A stretch of DNA of 64,000 nucleotides. Origin: Heterobasidion occidentale (lineage: Eukaryota; Basidiomycota; Agaricomycetes; Russulales; Bondarzewiaceae). A program made the position numbers and the translations under genes. The notes beneath the pieces are model-generated. The model searched no databases. It was given only the letters and a program-made list of their open reading frames with translations, and had not been told where the DNA came from. Below, piece by piece: positions 35,572 through 46,786 of the stretch (its first letter is position 1; each line of letters opens with the position of its first letter). The stretch spans positions 2,790,001-2,854,000 of the forward strand of contig JBCAQO010000002.1 in the NCBI GenBank assembly GCA_039111635.1, read 5' to 3'.

Positions 35572-36527
35572 CATTTTTTTTTATTGCCGTTGGCCCGACA
35601 TACATCATGGACGACCTCCGAGTGTCGCCCATTGATACACATGGTTAAACCAAGTGCTCGTACTCGTGTACGACAAGATGGACTACAGATTCGAGGCAAG
35701 GCTGCCTAGGTCTCGTTATTTTAAGACAGGCAAGGTGACGATAAGCTTCCCAAGGCCTCTCTGGTCCTAGCGAGCACGGACAAAGGCGATGAGAAAAGAT
35801 CCACTCTATGGACATGTACGGCATTCATTCATCGATGCGACGTAAATAGCGAAAACAGGATGTGCGAAGCAGACGGACAGCAAAGACTCAAAGCAAGGTG
35901 CGACAGACAGCTCGAAAATATTAGCAGATGATCAGACATGGAGATAAAACTATAAGCGAAGGGTTCGATGGAAAGACGCAGAGGTGACGATACGAAAAGA
36001 AAATCACAAGCCGACGCTGCATGGTGCGCCTTCGTCTGCAACGGTACGAGACATAATAAAAAGGGAAGAAGAACGTAGGGACGTAATACACAGCGCGAGG
36101 TAGCGAGAAACCAGATGGGTAGGATAATATTAGCGCAAGAGTTCGATAAAATGTAGATCATAAAATATACGTTGATAGCGATCAAATAATGACGAGACAG
36201 ATGAGAACGGAAACGATGCGAGGTGACACGGTGAGCGATGATTGGTGATCGACGAATAGGAGAATACAATCGTGTAAACAGGACAGTGCGGGCGGAAAAC
36301 GTCGGAAGATCCTTGGACAAGACGATGCGGCGGAAAGGTGGATTGCGGAATACCCTTGGTTGATGCGAGCCGTTGGAAATAGGTCGTTGCGAGGGTGCGG
36401 AAACTGGGCGTGTAAGACGTGCGAAGGGGCCATCCGTGTTTTGAAATCGGGACGCACGATATAGATAACTATTGGATTTTACGAATATTGAACGAGGCGT
36501 CGAGGGGTGGTGTCGTGAGCGGAAGAT
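35572..36527. other. Gene-poor stretch, no gene seen
   Basis: The sequence is A-rich on the + strand with GACGA/ACGAT-like composition, and a long minus-strand open frame is present without family resemblance. It may be the 3' untranslated part of the minus-strand hypothetical gene or simply spacer. Confidence 0.35.
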
Positions 36528-37028
36528 TTAGTGCAAGGAAAAGTGCGCTTCGGAGAGGGGAGAATCCGTCATGATGGGCATCAGATTGAAGAAGTGAGCC
36601 TTGGAGGGGTGAAACCGCGGAGGAGGAGTATGTGGTGCGATGCTGCTCCCTCTATGGGCGCTTAGAAGCGCCGGCAATTCCGCCGGGCGCTGCGGTGAAC
36701 GGGCGTGCAGGCTGCGCGCATGGGGTGCGGTTCGTGGAGACAGCTTACGGCGCCGGATGGGGCCGGGGCCTTCCCGATGGCTCGCGACGGGATGAATGTC
36801 TTCAGGGATGAGCTGGGACAGGTCCGAGACGTCCCAGGCGTCGTGGGCGAATGATGGTGATGAAAGCAGGTCAATCCACGGCAGATTGTCGAAATCTGAT
36901 GGGATGCGAGGGGTGAAAGGGCACTTCAGCGAGGAGGGATGGCGACGGCGGCGTGGGGACCGAGAAATAGCAAGGGGGATACTAGATGATCCTCTGATAG
37001 AGCTACATGGAGTCGGGGATTTGTTCAT
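36528..37028 (-). CDS. Hypothetical Pro/Ser-rich protein
   Basis: An intronless open frame of 166 codons begins at ATG 37028 (MNKSPTPCSSIRGSSSIP). It is low in complexity: Arg/Ser/Pro-rich ends and a more ordered centre reading PRIPSDFDNLPWIDLL and DAWDVSDLSQLIPED. I do not recognise it. The acidic/hydrophobic centre could be a short interaction motif. It stands alone between tRNA genes and HSP90, and length and composition alone support it, so it may be spurious. Confidence 0.3.
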   Translation of the reverse strand: MNKSPTPCSSIRGSSSIPLAISRSPRRRRHPSSLKCPFTPRIPSDFDNLPWIDLLSSPSFAHDAWDVSDLSQLIPEDIHPVASHREGPGPIRRRKLSPRTAPHARSLHARSPQRPAELPALLSAHRGSSIAPHTPPPRFHPSKAHFFNLMPIMTDSPLSEAHFSLH

Positions 37029-38353
37029 CTAAGACGGGCCGTGAGCGGGGGTGGATGGGGCGGTGGGAAAGCGGACATACTACATTGCGCTTTGTACGAT
37101 CTTGGAGGCGGATGGGGGATAAGAGCCGAGGGGATTCGAGGGTGAAAGCCGACTGCGACGGCTTGAGCTTGGGGGTACAACACTGCAGGAAGGAGTCAAA
37201 AAAAGGGAACCAAACGGGACAGAGAGGGACGGACGATAAAGGGGTCGTCCTGCGATATGTGGTAGCGTGGATGGGTCGGGGATTGGAGGAGGGGGGAGCT
37301 TGCGCGAGGACGACGGGGCTGCGGAGCCGCGATGGGAGGCATTGTGTTAGGACGATGGGCAGAAGAGGGCAAATATTGATACAAGGACAAAAGAACGGGC
37401 ACTGGTTATAAGATGGACAGTTAGATGGGACAGAGGAAATAGAGTAGGGATAGATATGGGGAACAATGGAGAGAGACGTTGCTTGGTGCAGCCGCTAAGA
37501 CGGCCCAATAAGGCCTCGCCCAGATGACTCAACCGCTGGATTCACCAGATCCGGCTCCCGCCACGCCTCTCACAGACTCACACCCTCCCCTCGCCTCCCT
37601 ACGTCCCCTCTCCCCGCAACGACACGTTCCTTGTCGTCCCGTCAAGCACCCGTCGCATAATATACCCCTAGTCCCTGTAATATGTTTATCCCGACCCCGC
37701 CTTTTGTTTGCTGAATGCTATGACCGGGCTCACTTCGTCCGTTCCTTTGTTTGACCGCGGGCCTAGCGTTTATCCACCCGTCGCTCGTATTGTCTCCTGG
37801 TCGGTGATCGTACGTCGGCCCCATCACCCACCCGCTGGAGATCGAGCAGGTCTCGGCGGAACTTAAATCAAACGGCCGTGGCAGGGTGAGAGCATGAGGA
37901 TCTCTGCGACACGCCAGATCACGCATCGAACGCGAAGGCTGATGCTGTTTGCTGCCGGCAAGGCGACACAGGGCGATACCGCTACCTTGCACAAAGACCC
38001 TTATGAGGTCCTCGGCATCGCAGCCGTCTCATCTTTACAAGGACATTAGGTCTACGTGTCTACCGACCATTGAAATCAATGAAGTCCTTTCTGTTTGGCC
38101 ATCACCGCGTCGTAGTGGAACAGCGCTCTACAGACGCATGTTATTCCCGCATTTCACCACACAACGACCGAGGCAAAGAGGAAGTGCTTCTTTTGATTGA
38201 TGATGGATGTCAACTACACACACAGAGACTATTGATTTAGGAGAGCGTAAAATGCAGCAGTAAAAAAAGGGAAACGCGTCGACCAAAGCATGACACAGTA
38301 CAAACAAGCAACGATGAGAACCCAGACACCAAGAGAGTGGTTCGAGACAGAGT
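37029..38353. other. Intergenic stretch before HSP90 3' end, no gene seen
   Basis: G-rich sequence (GGGGAT, GGAGGGG) changes to C-rich sequence near 37550. No reading frame with recognisable content and no RNA gene were found. The right part should include the HSP90 3' untranslated region. Confidence 0.4.
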
Positions 38354-40851
38354 TCAGTCAATCTCCTCCATCGCCGAGGCCGACGCGCCCTCCAACGGTG
38401 GGGGGACGTCGTCAGCAACAGGCGCTGACTCTTCCTCCTCCTCCTCGTCGACGTCGAGACCAAGACTACAGGTGATGGCCATCAGAGCCTGTTAGAGGAC
38501 AAAGGCAGCTTTGAGGACTCACGAGATCATGCGGTGAATCCGCTTGGCAAACGACGTGGGCTCCTCCAACGAAAAGCCCGAGGTGAGCAGGGCGGTCTCG
38601 AAGAGCAAGTACGTGAGGTCACGGACGGACTTGTCCGCCTTGTCCTCGGACACCTTGCGCTTCAGTTCCTTAATGATCGGATGCGTTGGGTTCAGCTCAA
38701 GCGTCTTCTTCGATGCCATGTACGACGACATAGAAGAGTCACGAAGAGCCTGCGCCTTCATGATCCGCTCCTGTATGAGACGAAAATGATCAGCGCCTGT
38801 CAGACCCTGTGAAAAATGAGCGGCACGAACCATGTTCGACGACCAGCCAAACTGCCCAGTAACGAGGACGCAAGGCGAGTCGGTGATACGGTTCGAGACA
38901 ACGACCTTCTCCACCTTCTCGCCCAAAGCATCCTTGATGACCTTGCAGAGGTCCTCGAAGGACTTTGCCTCCTCCTCACGCGCCTTCTTCTCCTCGTCAG
39001 TCTCCTCCAGCTCCAAGCCCTCCTTCGAGACAGAGATGAGCTTGTGGCCGTCGAACTCCTTCAGCTGCGTGAAGGCATACTCGTCGATCGGGTCGACAAG
39101 GAGAAGAACCTCGAAGCCCTTCTTCTTGAGGACTTCCAGGAAAGGTGAATCCTTGATGGCGGCGAGCGATTCACCCGTGAGGTAATAGATCGACTTCTGC
39201 ACCTCAGGCATGCGAGTGATGTAGTCTAAGAAACCAAATGAGCATGTACCCAAGGAAAAAACGAAATCTCACTGACCTTTGAGCGAGATGGTCTCGTCGA
39301 CGGACTTAGTCGAGAAGAATCGCAGGAACTCAGCGAGCTTGCTGCGGTTCTGAGCATCCTCGTGGATGCCGAGCTTCAAGTTCTTGCCAAACGACTCGTA
39401 GAACTTGGTGAAGTTGTCCTTGTCCTCAGCGATCTCAGTGAAGAGGTCCATGCACTTCTTGACGATGTGCTTGCGGATGACCTTCAAGATCTTGTTCTGC
39501 TGCAAGGTCTCACGGGAGATGTTGAGAGGCAAGTCCTCAGAGTCGACAATACCCTTGACGAAGTTGAGGTACTCGGGAATGAGGTCCTCGCAATCGTCCA
39601 TGATAAAAACGCGGCGAACGTAGAGCTTGATGTTGTTGCGCTTCTTCTTGGTCTCGAAGAGGTCAAAGGGTGCACTAGTGAGAGATCGCATCAAGACACA
39701 GATCATGAAAGTGGCACAAAGAGAGCATACCGCTTGGGGATGTAGAGGATGGCCTTGAACTCAAGCTGGCCCTCAACGGAGAAGTGCTTAACGGCGAGGT
39801 GCTCCTCCCAGTCGTTCGTCAAGCTCTTGTAGAACGAGCCGTACTCCTCCTGAGAGATGTCGCTGGGGTTGCGAGTCCAGATCGGCTTGGTCTTGTTGAG
39901 CTCTTCGTTGACCTGAGTTGACTCCTTGACCTTCTTGGTCTTCTTTTCAGGCTTGTCGGCTTCGTCATCGATTTCTTCAATCTTGGGCTTGTCGGCCTCA
40001 TCTTCCTTGACCTCCTCCTCATCTTCGACCTCCTATAACACATCGTGAGTAAAGATTTGCACAAAAGATCCGGAGAGCAAACAGACCTTCTCGACCTCCT
40101 TCGTCACAACGAGCTGGATGGGGTAGGAGATGAACTCGGAGTGCTTCTTGACAATGTCTTTGATGCGCTTCTCCTCGAGATACTCAGTCTGGTCCTCCTT
40201 GAGATAGAGACGGATTTCGGTGCCGCGGCCGAGAGAAGGGTTGACATGGTCAGGGGTGATGGTGAAGGTACCGCCCGCAGCAGACTCCCAGATGTACTGC
40301 TCGTCATCGTTGTGCTTCGAAACGACCTGCACGCGATCGGCTACGAGGTACGCGGAGTAGAAACCAACACCGAATTGACCGATCATAGAGATGTCGGCAC
40401 CGGAGCTGAGCGCCTCCATGAAGCCCTGGACGCGTCGAGGTGTCGATAAGATCGTCCGCAAAAGAAAATCTCGCAGCGCCACCCACCTTTGTGCCAGACT
40501 TCGCGATCGTACCGAGGTTGTTGACCATGTCGGCCTTGGTCAAACCGATACCAGTGTCGCGGATGGTGATGATTTTGTTCTCTTTGTCCGGGATGATGCG
40601 GATGTAGAGCTCCTTCTCGGAATCGAGAACGGAGGGATCGGTAAGGGACGCATAGCGGATCTTATCGAGAGCATCGGAGCCGTTAGAGATCAATTCACGC
40701 AAGAAGATCTCCTTGTTGGAGTAAAACGTGTCTGGAGAGAGAGGTTAGCCCCAGATTGTACATGCCACACTGCGCGCGACCTACTGATGATCAAGTCCAA
40801 CAACTGGCTGATCTCGGCCTGGAATCCAAAGCTTTCTGCCTCTGCGGACAT
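38354..40851 (-). CDS. HSP90: Cytosolic chaperone Hsp90
   Basis: ATP-dependent chaperone for kinases, receptors and other clients. The start is at 40851 ([19 protein letters not shown]). The N-terminal ATPase shows [39 protein letters not shown] and [20 protein letters not shown] charged linker of KEDEADKPK type follows. The middle domain shows [20 protein letters not shown] and [19 protein letters not shown] with the catalytic-loop Arg in [10 protein letters not shown]. The C-terminal dimer domain follows. The last exon, reached by a GTGAGT...CTGTAG intron, gives [17 protein letters not shown] and ends SAMEEID, not the usual MEEVD. Introns are few and short. Two heat-shock elements lie upstream. 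Full length, about 700 residues. Confidence 0.97.
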
Positions 40852-41005
40852 TTTGATCTGCGCAAAAGATGAGGATAAAAATGCGATGTGGTTTACGGGA
40901 TACTAACAAAGTGCGATAGTGATGAAGAGATATGAAGTGGCGATGGGTAGGAGCTTGATGAGAGCGAACGACGAGTTGGTCTTTTTGTAGCTGCTCAGAT
41001 TTTCA

Positions 41006-41018
41006 TTCTCGAAGTTTC
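41006..41018 (-). promoter_or_regulatory. Heat-shock element 1 of HSP90
   Basis: TTCTCGAAGTTTC is a perfect three-unit heat-shock element (TTCnnGAAnnTTC), about 155 bp upstream of the HSP90 ATG. It should bind trimeric Hsf1. Confidence 0.75.
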
Positions 41019-41060
41019 GACGCGCGTCCGCTATATCTATGTTCCCACGCACCCCAGTAT

Positions 41061-41073
41061 TTCGAGAACGTTC
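41061..41073 (-). promoter_or_regulatory. Heat-shock element 2 of HSP90
   Basis: TTCGAGAACGTTC is a second perfect TTCnnGAAnnTTC element, 55 bp farther upstream than the first (five to six helical turns). Confidence 0.75.
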
Positions 41074-41094
41074 TCCTTCGGTTCCTTTTCCAGC

Positions 41095-42155
41095 GTGAAC
41101 GCCAACGACGCAGCTCTCAACTTCAGTTGTTCGAGGGCCCATGCATGCAAGCTTGCCCTCATCCTGTTAGAGAAACCTTCTGAGTATCATTTGCACAGGC
41201 TTGAACGCTCCGTTTTTTATTTGGTGGCCGCTGCCCTGACTGTCTTGGATGGCCCATTTTGGTTGTATAACTGGCTTCATCCAGCGCCTCTTCGAGTACG
41301 TTACGTATCAGGCTCAGCCCTGGTACTTAATACTAATACATTGAGGCCAGTTTCCAGAATCTGATACCTGGACGGACGAGGAGATAATCCGCGCCGTTGA
41401 ATCTGCTCCATATCTCGAGGGCTCAGACGACAGTCTCGTCCAAATCTCAGAAGACGCAGTCGTGAAATTGGGCCGCGACTGAGACTCTACCACCTCTGAA
41501 GCTCTCGCCATGGAGCTCGTCCACAAGCAAACACGAATTGCCGTCCCACGCATGAGACGCACCATACGTCATCATCACCCAGAAGGAAACGGTCTGATTG
41601 TCATGGATCTTGTGCCGAACGCCCAACAGCTTTGGGTGGCTTGGCCTTCGCTATCTGTCTGGGGGAAGCTCAGAGTCATTTTGACAATGCGCCTCTACCT
41701 CCGTCAGCTTCGACGCGTTCAATACTCTTCGTCCAACGACATACCCGGTCCGCTGGGTCCGACGCCCTTACCCTGCAACGGTCTTCAGTTCGGCTACGAT
41801 TCGAAAGGCCCATTCCCAACAATCTCCGCACTCGAGACTTTTTTACTTCCGAAAAGAGTATGAAGCTGCTGAAGACCGTGCCTCTCGAGGTTGGGCACCT
41901 TCAACAAACTGCAAACCTCTCGATGCGTCTGCTTTTGCCTCCTTGATTTTTTCGCACAACGATCTTAACATGCGCAACTTGCTGCTGGATGAACACCGTG
42001 TGCTGTGGGTCGTTGACTGGGGCTATTCAGGGTTCTATCCACCGTGGTTTGAGTATCTTGGGATGAGATACGCCGCGCAGAAGGATCACGATCCGGAAGG
42101 CTGGCAGAAATGTATCCAGTATATGACAGAGCCGGCGTTTGAAGTTGAGGAGTAG
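41095..42155 (+). pseudogene. APH/kinase-like phosphotransferase pseudogene
   Basis: Remnant of a fungal aminoglycoside-phosphotransferase-like (protein-kinase fold) gene, a family common and expanded in agaricomycetes. Recognisable parts are an N-terminal hydrophobic segment (VFYLVAAALTVLDGPFW), SDTWTDEEIIRAVESAPYL and EDAVVKLG. Next come ELVHKQTRIAVPRMRR, LIVMDLVPNAQQLW and GPLGPTPLPCNG. The catalytic loop reads SHNDLNMRNLLLDE and the metal-binding segment VVDWGYSGFYPPWFEYLG. Lesions seen are a lack of any ATG at the N-terminus, an in-frame TGA after VVKLGRD (about 41480), and a frame change in the run after ALETF near 41850, with no splice sites to explain it. The stop at 42155 is normal for the frame. 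The first part overlaps the HSP90 promoter. I think it is decayed rather than mis-sequenced, but see the finding on this stretch. Confidence 0.7.
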
Positions 42156-42485
42156 ATGAAAAGGATAGGCCATGAATTCACCGACGTGCCGCAGTAACAG
42201 AGTAGTAAGTCAGGTCAACTTATCTTGCAAACCAGGCAGAAAGGGTAGAAGTGTTCATAGATGATCCAAGACGCTCCTGCACTTCAGCAAGAGGTGTAAA
42301 CGTGGTTGAACGCCTTGAAGAATGCGAAGACACCGAACGGGTGGGGTGGGTACTTGTACTATAATGCTTCGCCCGGGGATAATACAGTGAGCGGCGAAAA
42401 GATAGAAATACAACGCTGTTAGATAGGAGACACCGACTCTTCCATGCTTCTCTTCCAATGAGACCTTCCGCAGCGCCCACCCATC

Positions 42486-45484
42486 TCATAAAATCAACGG
42501 GCTGCCAATGTTAGGACTAAGCCTAACATCCGACAATATCCCCGGACTCTTACTGACTTGAGCTCGTAAGATTTCGACCATCTGCTTCACCTCCTCAACC
42601 TCGTTTTCCAGCTCTTCGTTTTGATTACGCAACCTTTCGTTGTCCTGCTCCAACGCAGACACTCTTTCCTATAGGCAGCATCAGATGGTGGGGGTATATG
42701 CGGCTTCTGATGCTTCAAGAAAGCCAAAGCCAACTGCGCTTCGAGTGTCTGAATTTGGCGACGCGATGCCCTGAAAAAGTTCATGAGTGATTGAAAAGGC
42801 TCGTACCACGAATGTCATACCGCGCATGCTCTTCCATCTCACTGTGCGTCTTCTCGTACGTTTCGAGGCGTAGTTCCATCTTCTTGTATTTACTGAGCAT
42901 GCTCTTGATCACTTCCGTCTGACTTTTGTACTTTTGCACATCGACATCCCTTCACAGATGATCAGCACCCGATACTATAGTGTGGACATGCGGTGAGGTT
43001 CTTACCATAGCTTTTGCAATGTTGTCAGCTGCTCTATCTGCCGCTCATAGTCTTTGAGTCGGTCTACTTTGTGCGCATTCTCTTTGATTGAGCTTTCTAG
43101 CTGGAAAACTCTATTTGCTGCTTCAGCAAGTAGCTTGCCTTGAGCGGTGAATTGAGCCTATGAACGCCATTCAGCTTTGAGATGGACTTCTTCGAAATAG
43201 AACATCGTACCCTGAGTTCCTTCTCGGCCTGTCTCAAAGACGCCGTTTCCGTAACCCACGATCTCTTCTGGTCGCGGAGATCCCGGATCTTCTGCTGTAA
43301 CTCATCATTCCAGTCCCCATACTTCTTCTTAGCCATGTCTGACTGCTCTTTCTGGTCCTTGAGCTGATGCTGCAAGCGTGTGACTTGATTTTTGTAATCG
43401 CGAAGAGCGTTATGCTACCAGCACTCGGACTTAAGCGATGCCTTCAGAGCAATCTCAAGACGGCGATGTACGCACCAAGCCCTGCCTCTCCATCTCAGCA
43501 TTCCTCTTGACGATCCGCTGTTCGTACAGCACCCCGATCTGCTTCATGTTCTCCCGTGTGAGCCAGAGCTCAAAATTGAGTTCGTTTCGAAGGAGCAATA
43601 CTTCTCGCTGCAGCCCCGAGATAGCTTGCGCAATATGTACAGGGACCTCATTCTCTCGTTGGGATGATGCGCCGCTCGATTCCACGGCCAATGGTACGCT
43701 GGGCGTGGCAGACGAGATGCTAGCACTGGTGAAGAGTGCGTACGGCCAAGCGGGAGTAGGATCCACAATTTCTATCTCCGCATTAGATTTCAGGGCAATA
43801 GAGGTATTAACCATATCCTGCAGCGAGATCTTTGTCTTGGTAGAAGGCACTTGTACGATTCTCGAAACAAGAAATTCATCTTCGGTCGCCTCCTCGACGG
43901 CCTGCGTATCGCCGACATCGTGACTGCTGAGGGGAAAATAAGTATCTGCCCCGGGCTCGGATTCTTGGTGATCATCGGCGAAGACCTGGGGTGGTCGCTC
44001 CAGACGCGAGTTACGAACCTCCAACCGCATGCATTCTGTCACGATACGAGGCACATCATACCGTTCGAAGAAGTCTGGATTATTTAATTCGTTTGTCGCG
44101 TTGCGCCAGATGATCAGCGGATGGGTGATATGCGCGCGGAGTAAAACCTATCCGTGTAGCACCGATTTAGAAAGACAAAAGGAGTGTTGCATAGCGGACG
44201 CACCTCGCTCTTAGTTTTGATTTGATCTATATCAAGAGCTTCCATCCAACCGACCGAGTAAGGAGATTCCACGCTTGCGTCTGTCAAATAGTGTGCAGTG
44301 CGTCGGAGGAATGATAACAAGTTACAAGGGTATAAGTAATAGAGGAATGTGAAGAATCGTCGCGGTGAAGGAGCAGGGGCAGCCGCTGAAACGAATGTCA
44401 ACTCCAGTCTCTGCCAATCAAGGTCAGCTCTAGTGTTGAGCGCACGGCTACTTTGCATAGATTGCCGTGTGATCTCGTCTGGATCGCCTTGGCTGGTGCT
44501 ATCGGAAGATAAGTCTTCTTCTCGAGCAGAAGCGTCAGTGGGCTGCCGCTCTTGCCAGCAAATGATGCGTGCTAGAATGGCAAACAGACGGGGAAGCATG
44601 GCCTTGAGATTATGAGATGCTTTGACTGCAAATATGGGGAGGAGCTTCGTTAGAACCGAAAGAGCAATTGTACAGACAGTTGTCGAATTGTCAACCAGAA
44701 GGGATGTGAGGATGCTGGACATAAGAGAATGAGCGGCTAGGACGGACGCATGCGATTCAAATGATAGCTGTGAGGTATATCGGTTTAAAAGGATGAATAG
44801 CTGCAAGCGAGATGAGGTGGAGGCGAAAGCGTTGAATATTTGCGTGAATAGAGCCTACGATATGATAACATGCGATTCATTCTTTCTGGTAGAGAGTTCA
44901 GGTATTGCATACCTCTGGTTGTTCTAATCCAAACTGGACCAGTATATCCTCCAAGTTGGACTTCCATAGGCGTCTCCGCTCCCGCTGCTCCTCAGACAGC
45001 TCCGCCCACTCCAGAACATCATCCCCGGACCCTTCATTGTAAGCGTCCAAAAGATACAGGTCGAGGAGGTGCCGTCGAAATTCTCCCTGCTTGGCTGGGT
45101 AGTTTTCGTCGACTTTCACTAATCCAACAATGACCAGTTCTTTTGCAGATGATATTCCTGTAGCGGAGAGCTTGGGATCCCGGAGAGCTGGACGCAAGAC
45201 GAGGTCAAACCAAGTCGAGATCAAAGAGGTTGAGGATATAACAGGGATGAGGCGACATAGCACTGCTAAGAAGATCTCGGTCTGTTCGCGAGAGTCATGA
45301 TCAACGACATCCCTATGTATAGTCTGAAGTTCCTCCTCTAGGTTGTAGAGTAAGATTTCAGGTTCTGGAGAAGAGGTGCACTCAAGTATAAAACTGTCCA
45401 CGGATGTGAGAATATCATTAAGTGGAGGTGCTTGGGAGCCGATTCCAATAAGCGGGATAATGAGCGAGTGACATCTGTCGACAT
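42486..45484 (-). CDS. TSC1: Hamartin (TSC1) tumour-suppressor homologue
   Basis: Partner of tuberin (TSC2), together forming the GAP complex for Rheb that restrains TORC1. The hamartin domain is helical: ILLYNLEEELQTIHRDVVDHD, TEIFLAVLCRLIPVI, QLFILLNRYTSQLSF, NLKAMLPRLFAILARII and the diagnostic FFTFLYYLYPCNLLSFLRR. Next come PLIIWRNATNELN and a Ser-rich middle. A long C-terminal coiled coil follows (LQREVLLLRNELNFELWLTR, DWNDELQQKIRDLRDQK, RVSALEQDNERLRNQNEELE). It ends near SPGILSDV..., stop at 42486. The start region MSTDVTRSLSRLLESAPKHL (ATG 45484) looks like the true N-terminus. However, its frame differs by one base from the following NDILTSVDSF, and no intron fits. There are several introns. 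Confidence 0.82.
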
Positions 45485-45840
45485 AGCAGAAGTGAATACG
45501 AGGGTCCAGGGACTGTGCCGGACAAAATTCGATCCAAACCCCAATGGTAATTTAGCACTTTTTGAGCAAAACATAGCAATCTTAGACAATTGTGAGAAAT
45601 AAATGCTGGGGTGCTGGCTGACACTCTCATGGAGTATCCCATCAGATTGTTGTCAACTGTTGGCATTTCCGGGCGTTTCTTCTGTCAGATCTCCAACATT
45701 TTACACTTGGTCAAAACTGTCAGGTCATGTGGTTTGCGAACATCTCGTAGCAATCCAACCACAATTTGGGTGAATGAGGACTGTCGCTTGCGTTTCGACT
45801 GATAAATACGACATGATTCGATGCGTCGGTACATGTGAAT

Positions 45841-46786
45841 CTAAATGACAATTTCGGCGGCCTTGAATACAATGGCCTTCCCGGTCTTCTCCCAATCGTC
45901 TACTCCATCCACAAGCTCGTACGACGGCAGATATGTCTTGCGAGAATCCCTCATCGCATCGGTCGCAACCCCATAGCGATCGTCCCTCTCTCTCACGACG
46001 CTGGGATCGTGAGGATTCTTGTAGGTGAATGACATCATGAGGTGCGGTGGGCCAAGTGGTAGATCGGGCGTTGAATCTATCGCCCAAGTATGGATGGTCT
46101 TGCCATACGTTTGTTGAAGCTCAAGCATTGCCGGATGTTCAGCAATATCCGTGACTACGTCTTGTGTTCGGGTTAAGCGTAGGTCTTTAGTAAGAGGAAG
46201 TGTGCTTACTTGGCACGGCACCTTTGACCTGCAGAAGAAAAACCCGCATAAGCCCAATTCATGTATGATAAAATGCAGTTTTATAAGCTACCATAAGTTG
46301 AAGTAAACCACTTTCAATCTTCGAGGGTTTGTTCTCGGTGAAAAAATCGACGGGAAGGTGAACAGAAGCATACCTCGTATTTGTGGGAATGCCAGTATTT
46401 CTTCTCTTCAAGGGGTAGGCCTTTGAAGACCTACAGAAATTCGCACGATGATCACAACGAGGTTGAACAGCGCCCCACCTTCTCAGACACTATGTACTCG
46501 ACGCCAATCAACTTTGCTCCAGGTTCGTCTGAGTCGTAGATGACGCATTGATGCAGATCAGCGGAAACATGGGTGCAGAAGTGATGCGCCTCAACGGGGA
46601 GCGGTTGGGTCATTGCCTATAAGTATGATCGGTTGTAAGCCGGGACTATTCAAGAAAATGAACTCACGAATACACATAAAATGCGCAGAAATGCTAGTGA
46701 ATAGAGTTGATGGGCTTGAAGCTCATCAACGCTTCACCAGCTAATTCGGAAGGTGAAAGATGATACGTCCCTTGCTTCGCTTGCAT
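45841..46786 (-). CDS. DUF1264 / oil-body-associated-protein-like protein
   Basis: Conserved protein of the DUF1264 (OBAP) family; molecular function unknown, the plant members are linked to lipid bodies. Seen blocks are [117 protein letters not shown] and [13 protein letters not shown], stop at 45841. The His-rich VEAHHFC and WHSHKYE motifs are intact. An upstream ATG at 46786 ([11 protein letters not shown]) gives the full-length protein. However, an in-frame TAG stands between INSIH and HFCAFY, where a Gln codon would be expected. If that is real, only a shorter form from ATG 46613 could be made. Confidence 0.65.

Noticed and set aside
35829..36320. Minus-strand frame rich in Ser/Leu/His
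   Set aside because: Composition of AT/GA-skewed spacer; no start context, no family motif.
33000..37500. Complete transposon or LTR element in the gene-poor stretch
   Set aside because: No transposase, reverse transcriptase, long terminal or inverted repeat was visible; only the small diverged repeats were kept as a finding.
39362..40449. Plus-strand frames opposite HSP90
   Set aside because: Antisense shadows of a highly biased coding sequence.
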